From positions 27,599,616 to 27,663,615 of the forward strand of contig NC_084894.1 of NCBI RefSeq assembly GCF_958979055.1: DNA of 64,000 nucleotides, written 5' to 3'. A program made the position numbers and the translations under genes. The stretch comes from Alnus glutinosa. Taxonomy: Eukaryota; Streptophyta; Magnoliopsida; Fagales; Betulaceae. Under the pieces are notes generated by a model. It did no database searches and was not told the origin of the DNA. It saw only the letters and a program-made list of their open reading frames with translations. Below are positions 26,001 through 38,393 of the stretch, one piece after another; positions within the stretch are counted from its first letter, which is position 1; each line of letters opens with the position of its first letter.

Positions 26001-27717
26001 AGTTGGTACTGATCCAACATAGTTCTTAGTTTCTTTTCAATCAGCTTCCAATTGCTCAGTGTAATACGCACAAGGTAACACAATGACAATGCAGAATCAG
26101 TATGGTTTAAAAGCAAAGTTTATCCTTTGGGGACATTTTAGAAGATAGAGCTCAGAAATAGTAACCATTCTTGTGAATTAGGAAAACCATGTTGCTAGGC
26201 CATTTATCATTTTAAAAACTTGATCTACTATAATCAACCATGGGTCAAATCTGAAACTGTTTATTCTTTATGTTTAAATAGGCTACTGCTCCTCAAAAGT
26301 AACATGGATGAGGAAATTCCAGACCATCTCCATGTATGTTATTGTGGCACTATCATAGAAGAACTATTTTTTTCAGCATGTTTGCTTCTAGCGATCACCA
26401 CCTCAGACAAATATAATGTGTCAATTTTCCATTAATATATATCTAGACAGTGGTAACATCAACCAAACTATATATAACCATTACGCACAGGGAGTCTTAG
26501 AATTTTTAAAAGGCATTGATGAGCACATGAGGGTACGTACCTGATCCATGCCATAACGGTCAGGATATGAAATTCCTTGATATGCCACAACAGAACTGCC
26601 GTAGCCTGCAGCATATCCAGTGCCTGAATATAAACCACTCCAAAGGTCAAAGAGTTGAATTCAATAAATCTCTCAAGTTCTGCAGATGCTGCATTTTTCA
26701 ATCAACCATGTCTCAAGAAGAACCAATTGAGTTAAAGGTGAATTACTCGGGTTTGCCGCATTGGCTGCTGCCGCTGCTGCTCTTGCTCTCTTCTCTGCAT
26801 TCGCCAGCTCTGCTCGTAGTCTTTCGATTTCACCAGCCATGGAAGTCTGATGTCTCTCCATCAACTGTCTTTGCTCAAGGTTATGAGCGCGTGTTTTCTT
26901 CTCGTATTCGATAGCAGCCCTACTCGTATCCAAATTTTTTAAAAAGAAATTGATGTAATTTCTTAACACTTTCAATCAATACTAATAAAATCAAGTCACT
27001 CCCCACAAAAAAAATAAAAAATAAAAAATAAAAAAAATACTTCTTCAAAATTTCCTAACTTTCCAATCTATTTATCTAAAACAGATTAAAAAAACACGCT
27101 AAAAATTTTACAGAAACAAATTTGAAGCAAAAATGATTGAATTGCATTAAAAAGACAATCAAATAACCATGACAATAAAATGTGAAAGTGAATAAGATTT
27201 ACCTTCCTCTCTGAATCTCCTTGTGCGCGGTCTCAATCTCGGACTTGATCGCCCGGACTTGCTGTACCTCCGAGCGTGCCCTCGCGACATCGTCCTCGAT
27301 GGCTCGAAACTCTGCCACGAGCTCCTGGTGCGCCGGGCCGAGCTTCTGGACGTCGGCGCGCACCTGAGCGAGCTCGGCGCTCATCGCGTCGATCGCACGT
27401 ACCTCGGCCTCCATCACCAGAGACCTCTCGTAGAGCTCCCGCACGTGAGCGTCACTCTCGGCCTTCACATCGGCCGCCTTGGCCGACACGAGGCGGAGCT
27501 CCCGCTGGGCCGCGGCGAGCTCGTGCTTGAGCGCCACGTGGGCGGAGGCGAGCCCTTGGTTCTCCTCGAGGAGGGATTGGATCTCGCGGTGCTGGATGGC
27601 TATGCGGTCCTCCAAGACGACGGAGCGTGAGTGGTGTGGTCTACTAGAAAGGGAGTAATGGTGGACCTCACGGAGGCGAGAGTCGTCTATTCTCGAGGCG
27701 TGGCTTCGTCCGGCCAT
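23064..27717 (-). CDS. FLX-like: FLX / FLX-like coiled-coil protein (FLC expressor family)
   Basis: FLX-family proteins are nuclear coiled-coil proteins; Arabidopsis FLX acts with FRIGIDA to promote FLC expression and delay flowering. Four exons join in frame on the minus strand: 27717-27203, 26919-26747, 26623-26541 and 23159-23064, giving 288 residues. Residues about 35-230 form a long coiled coil with the family signature LEDRIAIQHREIQSLLEENQ and RAAIEYEKKTRAHNLEQ. The Ala-rich end and Gly/Tyr-rich tail (AAGYGSSVVAYQG, TYVDMQGTHVYR) fit the family. Exon 1 is strikingly GC-rich against its surroundings. Intron 3 is about 3.4 kb and repeat-filled. The position beside an LBD12-like and a UGT87 gene favours FLX itself, but the paralogue is not settled by sequence alone. 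Confidence 0.88.
23460..25420. repeat. LTR-like repeat sequence filling FLX-like intron 3
   Basis: The stretch has the look of a retrotransposon LTR, with a strongly purine/pyrimidine-biased, C- and A-rich segment (24560-25250) and recurring short motifs such as CATATTTTGGCCA. Ends and target duplication were not found, so the boundaries are only approximate and the identity is a guess. Confidence 0.3.
23878..24003 (-). repeat. Exact 63-bp tandem repeat, two copies, in FLX-like intron 3
   Basis: Copies 23878-23940 and 23941-24003 appear identical, which implies a recent duplication or gene conversion. Confidence 0.9.
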
Positions 27718-28188
27718 GTCCCTTGTTTTTTATCTTTTGCTTTCTCGCTCAATGTAAGCTAAGCTGAGACTTGAGAGACCCTTTTTTGTCTGTCCGTTTG
27801 GGCTTCTGTGTGTAAGCTTTGTTTGGGGCCCAAGGTCTTTGTCTTAATTTGATGCATACAACGAGGAGTAAATACAACAGTAATTACTTTAAAAAAAAAA
27901 TGACTCCAAACATTTTCGTAAGGAGAATGACAAACCCGTTACGAATATATATATATTTATACACGGATAATGTGACATTGTTTTTTTTTTTTTTAATAAA
28001 AATTTATTTAAAAATAAATTGACAATACGACGTTAGAAAAATGTCAAGTTAATGAAATAATAATATGATAAATAACATTTCATACGGAGATGAGGTGTAA
28101 TAGGTAGCATGCATTGCTCCATATACGCGCCACAAGTATTTTTAAAGCCCAACCAATTCGAGAATCTCGTTCCTGATTCCCTCCAAAA
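27718..28188. promoter_or_regulatory. Shared upstream region of divergent FLX-like and DFO-like genes
   Basis: Only 471 bp separate the two start codons, so both promoters and leaders must overlap or abut here. No convincing TATA box was seen on either side. The middle is AT-rich, including a T run at 27979-27994. Confidence 0.5.
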
Positions 28189-31100
28189 ATGTCAGACGCT
28201 CTTGATCAGCAAATCTCCCTCTTCCGCTCCCTAATCAAAACCAGAAGGTTCCACTCCAATCCATTCACGTCAAATTCCATTTCCAATATTTTCAATCCAA
28301 TTTCTTGGTTTGGAACCAAAGCTCTCAATTACTTTATTGCTCAGATTCGACGACGCGACTCTTCGAATTCTCGAATCGGTTCTGGTTTCCAAATCTGTGA
28401 AATCGCTGAAGGAAGTCGAATCGAGCTTGAGAGGGCTTTTGAGATCTGAATCTCTCTCCACCATTCGCGAAATCGCCGAGAAACCTGTCGGTCAGAAGCT
28501 TGTGGTTCTTGAATTTTTCGTCCGTGCTTTCGCTCTAATAGCCGATGTTGAGGCACTTATAATCTCAATTTTAATTATCTTCGTTGCCTCGTAATTTGTA
28601 AAGATAATATCATTTACTTGCACGAGAAATCATGCTTAGCAGTAATTACGTTAGCTAATTTGGTTTACCGAGCTGGCTGGCTTAATATGATTGCTATAAT
28701 TAGGAGATGTAGAAAACTTTGTTTTGGCTTTTAAGTGAAATCCTTTTAGTACGCCTGGAATTTTGTCCTGATTAGTTCGGTTTTATTTGGTGTAACATTG
28801 TGTTTGGTTAATTAACTTTTGAAGGAGCCTAATTATTTTGCTCCGAACTTTATGATCAAATTTTATTCTTATTGTTTTAAAATATGATTTTTTGTAAAAT
28901 AAACGGATTAAGATTATGAACCTCTCGATTTTCCATGATAATTTTCAACTTGAAGTTCTTAAAATTTTAACTATTCTTTTTAATTAAATGATTTGAATTT
29001 TGTCACCTCAGTATTTGCCATATCTAGAGGATTTTAATTTATTTTTTTTTCTAAATTTGTTGTATCTTACTAAGTTGTATACTGAAGTAGAAAAATCTGA
29101 ATTATTTGGTTAAAAATAATAGTTTAGATTCTAAGAACTCCAATGTAGAAATACATAGAAAATCCAGAAAATCTTTATGCTAAATAATAAATAATGTCAT
29201 GGAATTACTAGGCCAGCTCTGTATTAGAGGGCCACCGGCCATTGATATTGTTGATGCAGTTTACTTAGGTAGAGAAACTTTGTATTAATGCTCCACCCTT
29301 ATAACTTTTTTTGGGGGGCACTCTCCATGTTTTCAGAGTTGCTTGGCTTTGAGATATGAGGCCTTGCATATGCGGGAACTCGAGTCTGCAAATTGTCAAT
29401 GGGTAGAAGTTTCATATTTGGAATGGCTGAATTTTGCTGAACACTCGCTGGACAATGGATTCTATTCTATTGCTGGAAAGGTCATTTCTATATTGTTTAA
29501 TTTTATTTTTATTCTGGTGCTAGTGAAGTTACAAGTCACAAACTATTGTATTCTTATTATGCATTCACTATTACGATGCTTTTAGTATCACTTTCTATGT
29601 TAAATAGCTCGATTGTATTTTACATAGCATTTGGAGCTACAAATCCATAAACTAGAATGAGGTTTTGAAGAACATTGTTGTCTTTTTAGTCTTAGGAGTC
29701 CATGAATGCTGTTCGCTAAATTTCTGCTAATGATTTGTTGTGATGTCTACTAACTTCTGCAGTGGACCAATAGATGAAGATGGATATGTACAGAAAGTTT
29801 AGGTCTAAAAATCAATAAGGCAATATCACTATTGAAGTTATGGTCCACTGAGCCTCGTAGAGCATACCAGAGTCGTACTAAAGAATGCTTTTGCCAGAAT
29901 TGGTGGTTAAAGAAAGCTTAACATATTAGCCTCGAGTCAATGAGTTTTCAGACTGAAATTGATATATTTTTTTTTCTTCGATTTTAGTACACGCAAGTAA
30001 CATATCTAATGAAGCTATCCATCTTAATCTTGAGGGGAGTTTAGTCTGGATAGCTTTTATGTAATGGTCTAATGTGGTTTTTGTTGAGATGCATTGACAT
30101 TGGTTTGCTCTGGTTTGGCGATAATATATTCATCTCTGCCAACTTATTCAGTGTCATTCAACAGTAGTATCTTCATGTGGTTAGAGCTCTGTGCCAAAGG
30201 GATTCTCTTATCTTTCCATTTTAGACGAACTCTTTCCTCACTTGCGTCGCAAAAGTCTGTGTGTAGAACATGATCTCATATCATCAATGTAACCTGAACA
30301 TATAATTGCATCATTTCATTGGTTATATTTGATGTATTTCTACCTTACTTTCTGCCAGATCAAGGTGTCTCAGACATTCAAATCTTGTGACTTTTTTTCT
30401 TGTTGACATATCAGCTGTTCTAGTTTGAAATCACGGTAACTTAATGGTTGTATACTCTAATCTCAGTCTTCATTGCTGACTTTTTCCTTTGCAGGCATGT
30501 GAAAATGCACTATTATGCGTTAAAAGGAATGATATTGCAAACCCCAAAGTAGATGAATTATTTGAAAATGAGCAAGTTATGGAAAAAATAAAGAGACTGA
30601 AAGATTTTGCAATGACATCGGCGGCTTCATGCTCCGGTAAGTCTTCTTTATTTGTGTAAATTATTTGAAAGCTTTCTTAGAGAAACAAAAAGTTAAAAAT
30701 TTACATTGCAACTGATTTGAACATATGATAGTCCTGACCAGCTCTGAGAGTCATTTTGGTATGGTTTGATGTATATGCTGCCAAGCCCATTTGTGTCAAT
30801 TTGTTGAATCCATCTCACCTCCTCAAAGTGGCCAATTGGAAAGCCGGCAACTAACTTCGTTATTTTAGGGTCAATTTAACTGCCTAGATGGTACACCATC
30901 TGCGACATAACCTGATAACGCTGCAAACCAAATATAGATGTTAGTTTTGCTGCCAATGAACATAATACCTTCAGAGAATCATATAGATGGTTTATGTCAA
31001 ACCCCTTGTACCATCATATTGAATTTGTTATAAATTGCATCTGAAGGGCAGCATTGTTTGCTGCTGACCCTCAATACCATAGGACAACCAAGGATTTATG

Positions 31101-33622
31101 ACTACTGATGGTGCAATTTCTGCAACATCCATGCAATGTTTGTAACCACTAATGGCATAACATTTTGGTTCACACTCCCTATTACTCCTCTGACATAAGA
31201 ATTTGGTTTTACTCACTCTAATTACTTCCCTTGGCATTAAACCTTTAATCTTTCAGGTTATGTTGAATTAATTTAGGATTTCCATGTGCTAGACGTCTAA
31301 ATTGCATCAAGAATGGTATCAGCTTTAGAATGTGAGATGCAGGGACACAGTACTATATTAAATTACTGAGCATAGTTTATTTGATGTCTCATGTCACAAG
31401 TGAAAACATAATGGGTTTACCACCAACCCAGTTGTCAGAGAAGCTGAAGTTTGATTCTCGTGTCTTGGAGTGAAAAGGAAGATTATCCTGAGCAGATATT
31501 TACATAGTGATAGGAATTTGTGAGTCGATGATGATGAAGAACATTTAAGTATCCTTCTGAAAAATTTATGTAGGGGAAAAATGAAGCCTTAAGTTATGGT
31601 TGTGTTAGTCAGTAATGTGCAGATTATTTGGACAAATCACTAGAGTTTCAAAAGAAATTTGTATGGTTTGAGCTCGATATATGGAATAGATGTTGCCGAT
31701 ATGGTAGGGATTTGCAGAATGACTGTTCATGTCACCTTTGGGTAGCATCCTTTATTGAATTATCGCAATGCCCATATACAGCAGTTTGAAACAATAACTG
31801 ATTTCATTGTGCACCATGTGGATGACACAGTCACGCTTGACAAATTGAAATCCTTATGACAATCAACCGCTTCGGCGTACTGTTGTGGGAGGTCCTATGA
31901 TACAAGAGCTTGGACATTGCACTTGTTAATGTTGTTGTTATTGTCTTTATTCCTTTTTCTTTATTGAAAAGAAGATGCTAGCTTTTGCATTTAGTAGATA
32001 TCTTTTAGGTTTCCATTATTTATGTGTCATTCATCGATGGTAGGGGTGTACAAGTGGGATGGTTATTAATCGAAAATAACCGGTAACCACTAATAACTAC
32101 CAACAACCGTTAACTGGGAAAACCGAAAAATCGAAAATAACAGCAACCGGATAACTGAGTACTCAATTGCAGTTACTGGCTATGGCATTTTAAAAATCTA
32201 GTTAATAATTGAGTAACCGGTAACCAGTTTTTTAATTTTATATATGTATATATAGGTGAAAGGAATGGAGGAAGCCCTTGCTATCTGAGCATACTAGGTG
32301 GGACACTGATTTTGTCCGTCGCACAGTTGATGAACTCATATGAGCTAAGAAATGAGCTAACTCATAACTCAAAGATTGAATAAGCTCAAAAGACTTTCAG
32401 ACCTATGAGCATAAGGAATCAACTTCCTACCTACTATCATGAAGGTTGCTATACGAAGCTAGAAGCAACGGAAGGATTACCTGTTTACAAAGGACTATAT
32501 TTATTTGGGAAGAGACAAAGGCCAAGCTCACCTTACATGATTTTATTTGCAATCATTTTATTTATATTGAATAAATGGTGATAGTAGTATTTACTATTTA
32601 GTATTTAGCATTGAATATTGAATGGCCAAATATTAGATTAAAAAAAAAAAAACTAAAAAGATTCAACAATATATGAAAACCGATTATCCGATTAATAACC
32701 GGATAACGAACGGTTGGTAAAACCCGTAACTGGTTGTACACCCCTAATTGATGGTTAGAAAAGCAATGGCACCTGATCGATAATTTTGTAACTAAAGGCT
32801 TGTGAAGTTATGATATTAATCACCTAGTCATTTTGCTTACTCAAGCAAGTATCTTTAGCAAGTGACAAATTAAATGTTAGGACCCAGAATGAAGTGCTCT
32901 GAGTCTATTGAGGGTTTGCTATATTGACGCGGGACGAGACTTGAATAATCGGGTATTTTAGTTTTATTTAGGTTATTAGTATATAATTTATGTTTTATTT
33001 AATTTTTGCCCGAAGTCAATTAGGGTTAGGGTTTAATCAAATTAGTAATAATAGACTTGGTCCAAAGTCGGTCGAATTAGGTTTAGAATTTTATTAATGA
33101 GCCTATTTAAATGTGCTTTTGTAGTCTAATGGAGACAAAGTTGATGATGAGACTGATTTTGTTTTGAGGTGTAACTCATCTTCTTTTCGATAGTGAGATT
33201 CCACCAATTCCACTTTCCTTTGGACGATGTGACTCAATTCTCTCTCTTTTTTTTTAACCTTCTTCCTCTGTTCTTCTTCTTCATCCAAATTCGATTGTCT
33301 TTGCATCATATACGGTTCTTTGTTTCCCCTCGGTTCTGATCTTTGGCAATTAAAATCAATTTCTTGTTCCTAAAAATCAGATTTAAGGGCCAGATGCTGT
33401 CATTTGATCACTGTAAATTCTGTTTTCATTTCAGTTCAGGCGCAGGCTGCAGAGTACTTGAAAAAGAAGAGCACCGAGAAGCGCAAAATACATCCTTCAT
33501 TTCGCACAGAGACACGATGTGTTGCAAGCACTATGTTCAGAAATGGAATTAAGAGGAGGAATGTACGAAAATTGCACGAGCTGCAACGAACTACCAGTGC
33601 ATCACACACCATTCAACTTTGA
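28189..33622 (+). CDS. DFO: DFO-like protein (meiotic double-strand break formation), with apparent +1 frameshift
   Basis: Arabidopsis DFO is needed for meiotic DNA double-strand breaks. Five exons are inferred: 28189-28247, 28345-28552, 29337-29480, 30495-30637 and 33435-33622, about 247 residues. Supporting blocks are DDATLRILESVLVSKSVKSL, FFVRAFALIADVESCLALRYEAL, NFAEHSLDNGFYSIAGKA, MEKIKRLK and the C-terminal FRNGIKRRNVRKLHELQ. Two oddities appear. Intron 2 seems to start with GC (GAG|GCACTT), since no GT donor keeps the conserved VESCLAL join. In exon 4 the run CTGAAAAGAT (about 30597-30606) has one A too many: the frame before it fits the family up to KRLK, and the family-like continuation DFAMTSAASCSG plus exon 5 is in the next frame. 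The CDS sums to 742 nt. Either the sequence has an error or this allele is damaged. The homologue was identified from memory of the family. Confidence 0.7.
32041..32746. mobile_element. hAT-type non-autonomous element/MITE in DFO-like intron 4
   Basis: Terminal inverted repeats TAGGGGTGTACAA and TTGTACACCCCTA match perfectly. The flanking 8-bp duplications atcgatgg (32033-32040) and attgatgg (32747-32754) differ at one base, as expected for hAT. The ends carry many AACCGGTAACC-like motifs in both directions. The 706-bp element encodes nothing. Confidence 0.85.
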
Positions 33623-34625
33623 GGTAATTGCTCTGTTCCCTTCTCTTTTTGTTTTGGTGCAAGAATTGTCAATTTATATATTTTCTCATAGTCTATTTCA
33701 ACGCAAATATTTGCGGATAGGACATAAATTAGCTGGTGTGTAGCTAATTTTTACAAATCATTCTAATAAAATGACATGTTTGTTTAAAACATACGAGAAA
33801 TGCATACTTTTTTTATTGATACTATTAAAAAACTATATAAGAAAAATATGCTTCTTACGTGTTAAAGAATAGATAAAGACTAATTTGTAATATTAATCAC
33901 AGGCAAATTTATAGCTAATTTCTATCGAGTTTCTTACTGGTTTTGCACTCCGCGGTGATCTCTGTGGCACCTTCTTGATTGTTAATGACACGCATTATTT
34001 GGATGCTTTTTTTTCGTTCAGTTCAGTTGCACACTTCGTTTTTTCGTGGGCCAGATCATGCAGAGGAATATAGGATTGGGACACCCTTTTTTAACAGCTC
34101 TGTTTGAATGCAATAGTGAAATGTTGATTCTATTCAACATTTTGTTACGGTGTCTGCTTTTTTAAAAAGAAAATTATATTTTATTTAACTTTTTTTTTTA
34201 AAAAAAAAATTATATTTTATTTAACTTTTTCTAAACAAATCATATTTTATTTAATTTTATCTAAAAAAGTCAAATCTCAAAATTCGCGCACTAAATAAAA
34301 ATTAAATTCTGATTTCAAAAATCGAACACCCAAACTCTCCCGTCAAGTATGATATTAAGTTATTACCCTCTATATTAAAAGAAAATAAAGCTACAAGAGG
34401 GGGTGGGGACCCAACAAACAACCCAAACGAGTCATAACAGTACAAGAGATTAAGGTTGAAAAAGAAAATGGAAAATGGATCTAAACACATATGATCCCAT
34501 ACTTCTTCGACCAAAAGGTTGAGGAGAGGGCCACCATAAAGAGAGTTTGTGATGCCGTTCCATGAATGGACAACTGAAAAAAATGTGTATTGTCGATGAG
34601 GCAATCAATGTATATCACATTTTTT

Positions 34626-34882
34626 ACATCCTTGGACAAATGAGCATACTTTGCAATAGTTTTGGACAAAAGAGAAATCATTCCCGCTTTATTGAGTAAG
34701 AAGGTGGAGAGCGCATGTGCCTCAAACGCCGGCGGAGAGGGCGGCCTCACATCACCTTTCTCACATCCTTGAACAAATGAGCATGCTCTGTAATAGTTTC
34801 GGACAAAAGAGAAACCATTCCTACTTTATTGAGTAAGGAGGTGGGGAGCGCATGTGCCTCAAACATTGGTGAAGAGGGTGAC
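34626..34882. repeat. Diverged tandem duplication, period 137 bp
   Basis: Copy 1 (about 34626-34742) and copy 2 (about 34763-34882) share blocks such as ACAAATGAGCAT and GCGCATGTGCCTCAAAC with about 15% differences. Confidence 0.75.
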
Positions 34883-35538
34883 GTGTGAGGCCCACGCGTA
34901 GTAAAGATTTTGGCTAGTGGTAGCTTGTAGAGTCGTGGTGGATATGGGGTGGGGCAGGTACATGGCGGATGTGAATAGCCGGTGGTAGATCTAACTTCCA
35001 TCTTCTCATAAAAAGAGAGAAAAATGAGAAAGAAAAAGAAGAAAAATAGGAAAAGATCGAGAGGAGAAGGTAAAGAAGTAAGAGAGGGGCGGAGGGAGGG
35101 AGGGAGGGAGAAGCTAGCTCCCCCTTTTCGAAAGCTTCAGAGTTGGGGGAGGTTTAATTTTTAAGTATTAAATCATTGATTGTCTTAAAAGCGTAAGTTG
35201 ATAGGAAGGTAATATAATATAATAATTTAATCAATACTTTAACAAGTGTGGGACCAAAAAACACGTTGAATATTTTAATTGATTTTTTTTTGGGAGGGGG
35301 AGTGGGAAGTGGTCAACTGTGAGAGTTTTAAGATTCAAACTCATAACTTCTATTAGGATATTATGTTAAATTACTACTTATTCTAAAAGCTTAAGTTGAT
35401 AGGAAATACTTTAATTAATACTTTAACATTTCTCTTCACTCGTGAGATAGAATAACACATGAAAAATAGTTGTTAGGTGAACATTTGAAAATAACTTCAA
35501 ATGTAAGGGGGAGTTTGAACCTATATGTGAGGGGGAGT

Positions 35539-35630
35539 GTTGGAGTATTAATTAAATGATTACTTTCATCAATTCCATCGGCTTAAGCTAATAAGAAGAA
35601 AAATTTAATCATTTAATCAATACTTTAACA
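35539..35630. repeat. Short fold-back element, 92 bp
   Basis: It starts TGTTGGAGTATTAATTAAAT and ends in the near-reverse of the same sequence, with about 22 of 25 terminal positions pairing. Related ends occur near 35220-35240, 35400-35435 and 38394-38600. This is probably a MITE-like family, although TG...CA ends next to a GGGGGAG tract also resemble an LTR edge. Confidence 0.5.
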
Positions 35631-38393
35631 ATAATTTTTTTTTTTTTTTTGTGTTTTTGTTTTTTTTCATATGCAATTTGCCCAAGCCCAGGCGCCCAAA
35701 TTAATATGGGCAGGACTTGAGTAGTCAGAGTGTCAGCCAGGCCCAGCCCTAGTAACCTTTATGGTTTGACTAGGCCCGTTAAATCATGGGCCGGGTTACA
35801 AATGGCTGTTCAAGCTTATCAGTCCTTTAGTTGCATTGTAATTTGATACGTTGAAAACGTAAACCTGAAGGATGAAGTAGTTAACACAAACCAATGTCCT
35901 TTAGTTGTATGTTTGCACTGAGCTGATAATATAGACTTTCATTTTGAATATTGACATTGGAAATCCAAAATCTCTCTGCTCAGGCAATTGAATTTCCGGT
36001 CGGTTGCCACTTAAGCCCCTCCCTAACTTTAGAGGTCGCCAATATTGTTCAAAGATTACTTCTAATCTCCACCGTTTCTGACTTGAGAACCATATATGCA
36101 TATCTCAAGAATCGAATCGAATCTTCCATATCACCAAGCGCATTCAATGCTTGCATTGGACCTCGCATGTTTTATTTCTCTAAGATGATGAGAGATGTCT
36201 GTTTTTCTCTACTTTATTCATAAGCTTAAAAAAATAAGTTAAAACAAAGATTACAAGGTTCTCACCTTCTAGACCCTGTGGGGGTTTTTTTCTTCTTTCT
36301 AGAGCTTAGGTGTTTGAAACTTGAAATTTAAGTAAAATACGCGTTTTGTGAGGTAATGCAATTAAAGAAATTCCGCGGAGTACGTGGTCCCATTATTTTT
36401 ATTTTTTTATTAGTATGAGATGAATTAAAGTCTAACAGAAAACATTAACTTAGTTTATAAGACAATGTTCATATATATATAAATATGCCATGACAACTAG
36501 GGAAAGAGAGCGGTTTTTCTCGGAACAAAAGATTAGAAGCTTGGAGTCATGTGAAGAGCATTAAATGCTAGAGTGAGAAAAGGTTCTTAGGGTTCCACAA
36601 AGCCAAATAATTTTAGTTTCAATCTCTCTCGAATTGGGATTCTTTTAAATAACAATTAGATCTTAGCTATATGTCGGATCTCATTAACTGTTCCATATTA
36701 AGAAATTCTTGGTGGGGTGTCGTTACGATTATTATACAAGAGATGAGAACTTAAATCAAGTTTAAAAGAATCCAAAGATGCATATGTAGTACTCATGCAA
36801 CAATGCTGTGTGTAATAATTAACTGCAGTACTAATTTTTTTTTTAAAAAAAAAATTGAGGAGTTAGAAGAGTTAATAATGACTAATCCAACGGTTGGTTG
36901 AAATTACCACGTCAACATTGTAGGATGAAAATGTATAGTATGTAGCCGTACTCTTTTTAATTATTACATGCATTTTTAATAAAGCATGTCCGTTTGTTAA
37001 TGCGTTTTAGAGAGTGCTTTTTCTTTTTTTTGTTTGAAAAAGTATTTTGAAACAATAAAAATGTGAAAATAGTTTTGAGTATTTTGGATTGTTTATTAAT
37101 ATTTTTATTTTGAAAAGAAAAAATAAAAGTAAGAGGAAAAAAGTATTATTATAAGTACAAAGCCATGTGTAATTCTCACATGCCTTTTAACCATATGTCA
37201 ACTAAATATACTGAATGAAAAGAAATTCAGTCAATTCAATACGAAAGAAACGTCTATTTGTTAATGAGAACATCATTTTTGTTTCGTTATCACTATTTTT
37301 GTTGTTGATTTTTTAAGCTGATTAAATGTAGATGCTAGCTAGCCATCTGCCACAAAGGCCTTTATCGGCTAGTACCACGATCGATAGGGAATCTGAAATA
37401 ATTAAAGTTGGCCTTAAGTTTCATTATCTCATATATGCATGTGGGTGCATGGTTGCTGTTCACACTCAAACTTGCTTTTGATGGTCATGACTCATATGTG
37501 ATACGTGTTTTTACACTGTTTGCTGCGGCTGGTACATGCATGAATATTGTGGTTAAGGTTTGGTGTGCGCGGTGTTTTGGTGAGACTGTGATGCAATTCG
37601 GTGACACGTTTCTTTGCGGAAGAATCCCACATACGTATCGTGTGAGACTTGAGCAAATGGACTTATATATATATATAAAAAAAAAAAGAGACTTGAGCAA
37701 ATGGATTTTGTAGATATATACATGTCGTCGTTACAGTATACTATTTGGACCTAGCCAGATCGAGACAGAAACCGAATCCCACTTGCTAATTAACGGTGTT
37801 TACAAAAATTAATAAAGGGATATTTGACGAATTAATATGATCATATTAAATTTACACTACTTGATGTACTTGACGTATTTTAAGTGGCCGACATAGAAAA
37901 TCATTTAAAACATGTTACGTTAAGTACTGAGGTAAAATGATCAAACGTGAAGAGTACTTACTAATTCTAGGTTTTAATCTCATACTAATAAAACTTCCTG
38001 TAAATTGGAGTTTTTTTTCTGTATTAATCATTAATATTTATATATGTTTTTCATGAAGAAGCCAGTTTTTCAGTGTGTGTGGTTGATCTTAATTTCTTGG
38101 ATTATTTGGTCTAGCCAAGGTCAATTGGTACTATTATCGATCCGTACAGACCACTCAGGTTAAGGAAACTGATTGAGACTTGTTGGTTTTATTTGTTTGT
38201 AGAATTTTCAGTTCTATCAATATAGGTTTCACCCTTTTAGGGAAATAGAAAAAAGAATGTATTTTACCACTATGTATACTGATAGAACCTAATGCATGAC
38301 ATATATAATTTTTCATTTCTAATTCAACTTTCCCCCTTTCTAGTACTAGGTTAGAGAGTTTGGAGGACATAGACAGTAAGCAATGATAAGTGT

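Noticed and set aside
27223-27630. Long plus-strand frame opposite FLX-like exon 1
   Set aside because: It is the GC-rich antisense shadow of a well-supported coiled-coil exon; its Arg/Leu-rich translation has no domain.
37408-37713. 101-residue frame with hydrophobic stretches
   Set aside because: No family recognised, no splice context, ends in TA/A repeats; chance is the simpler explanation.
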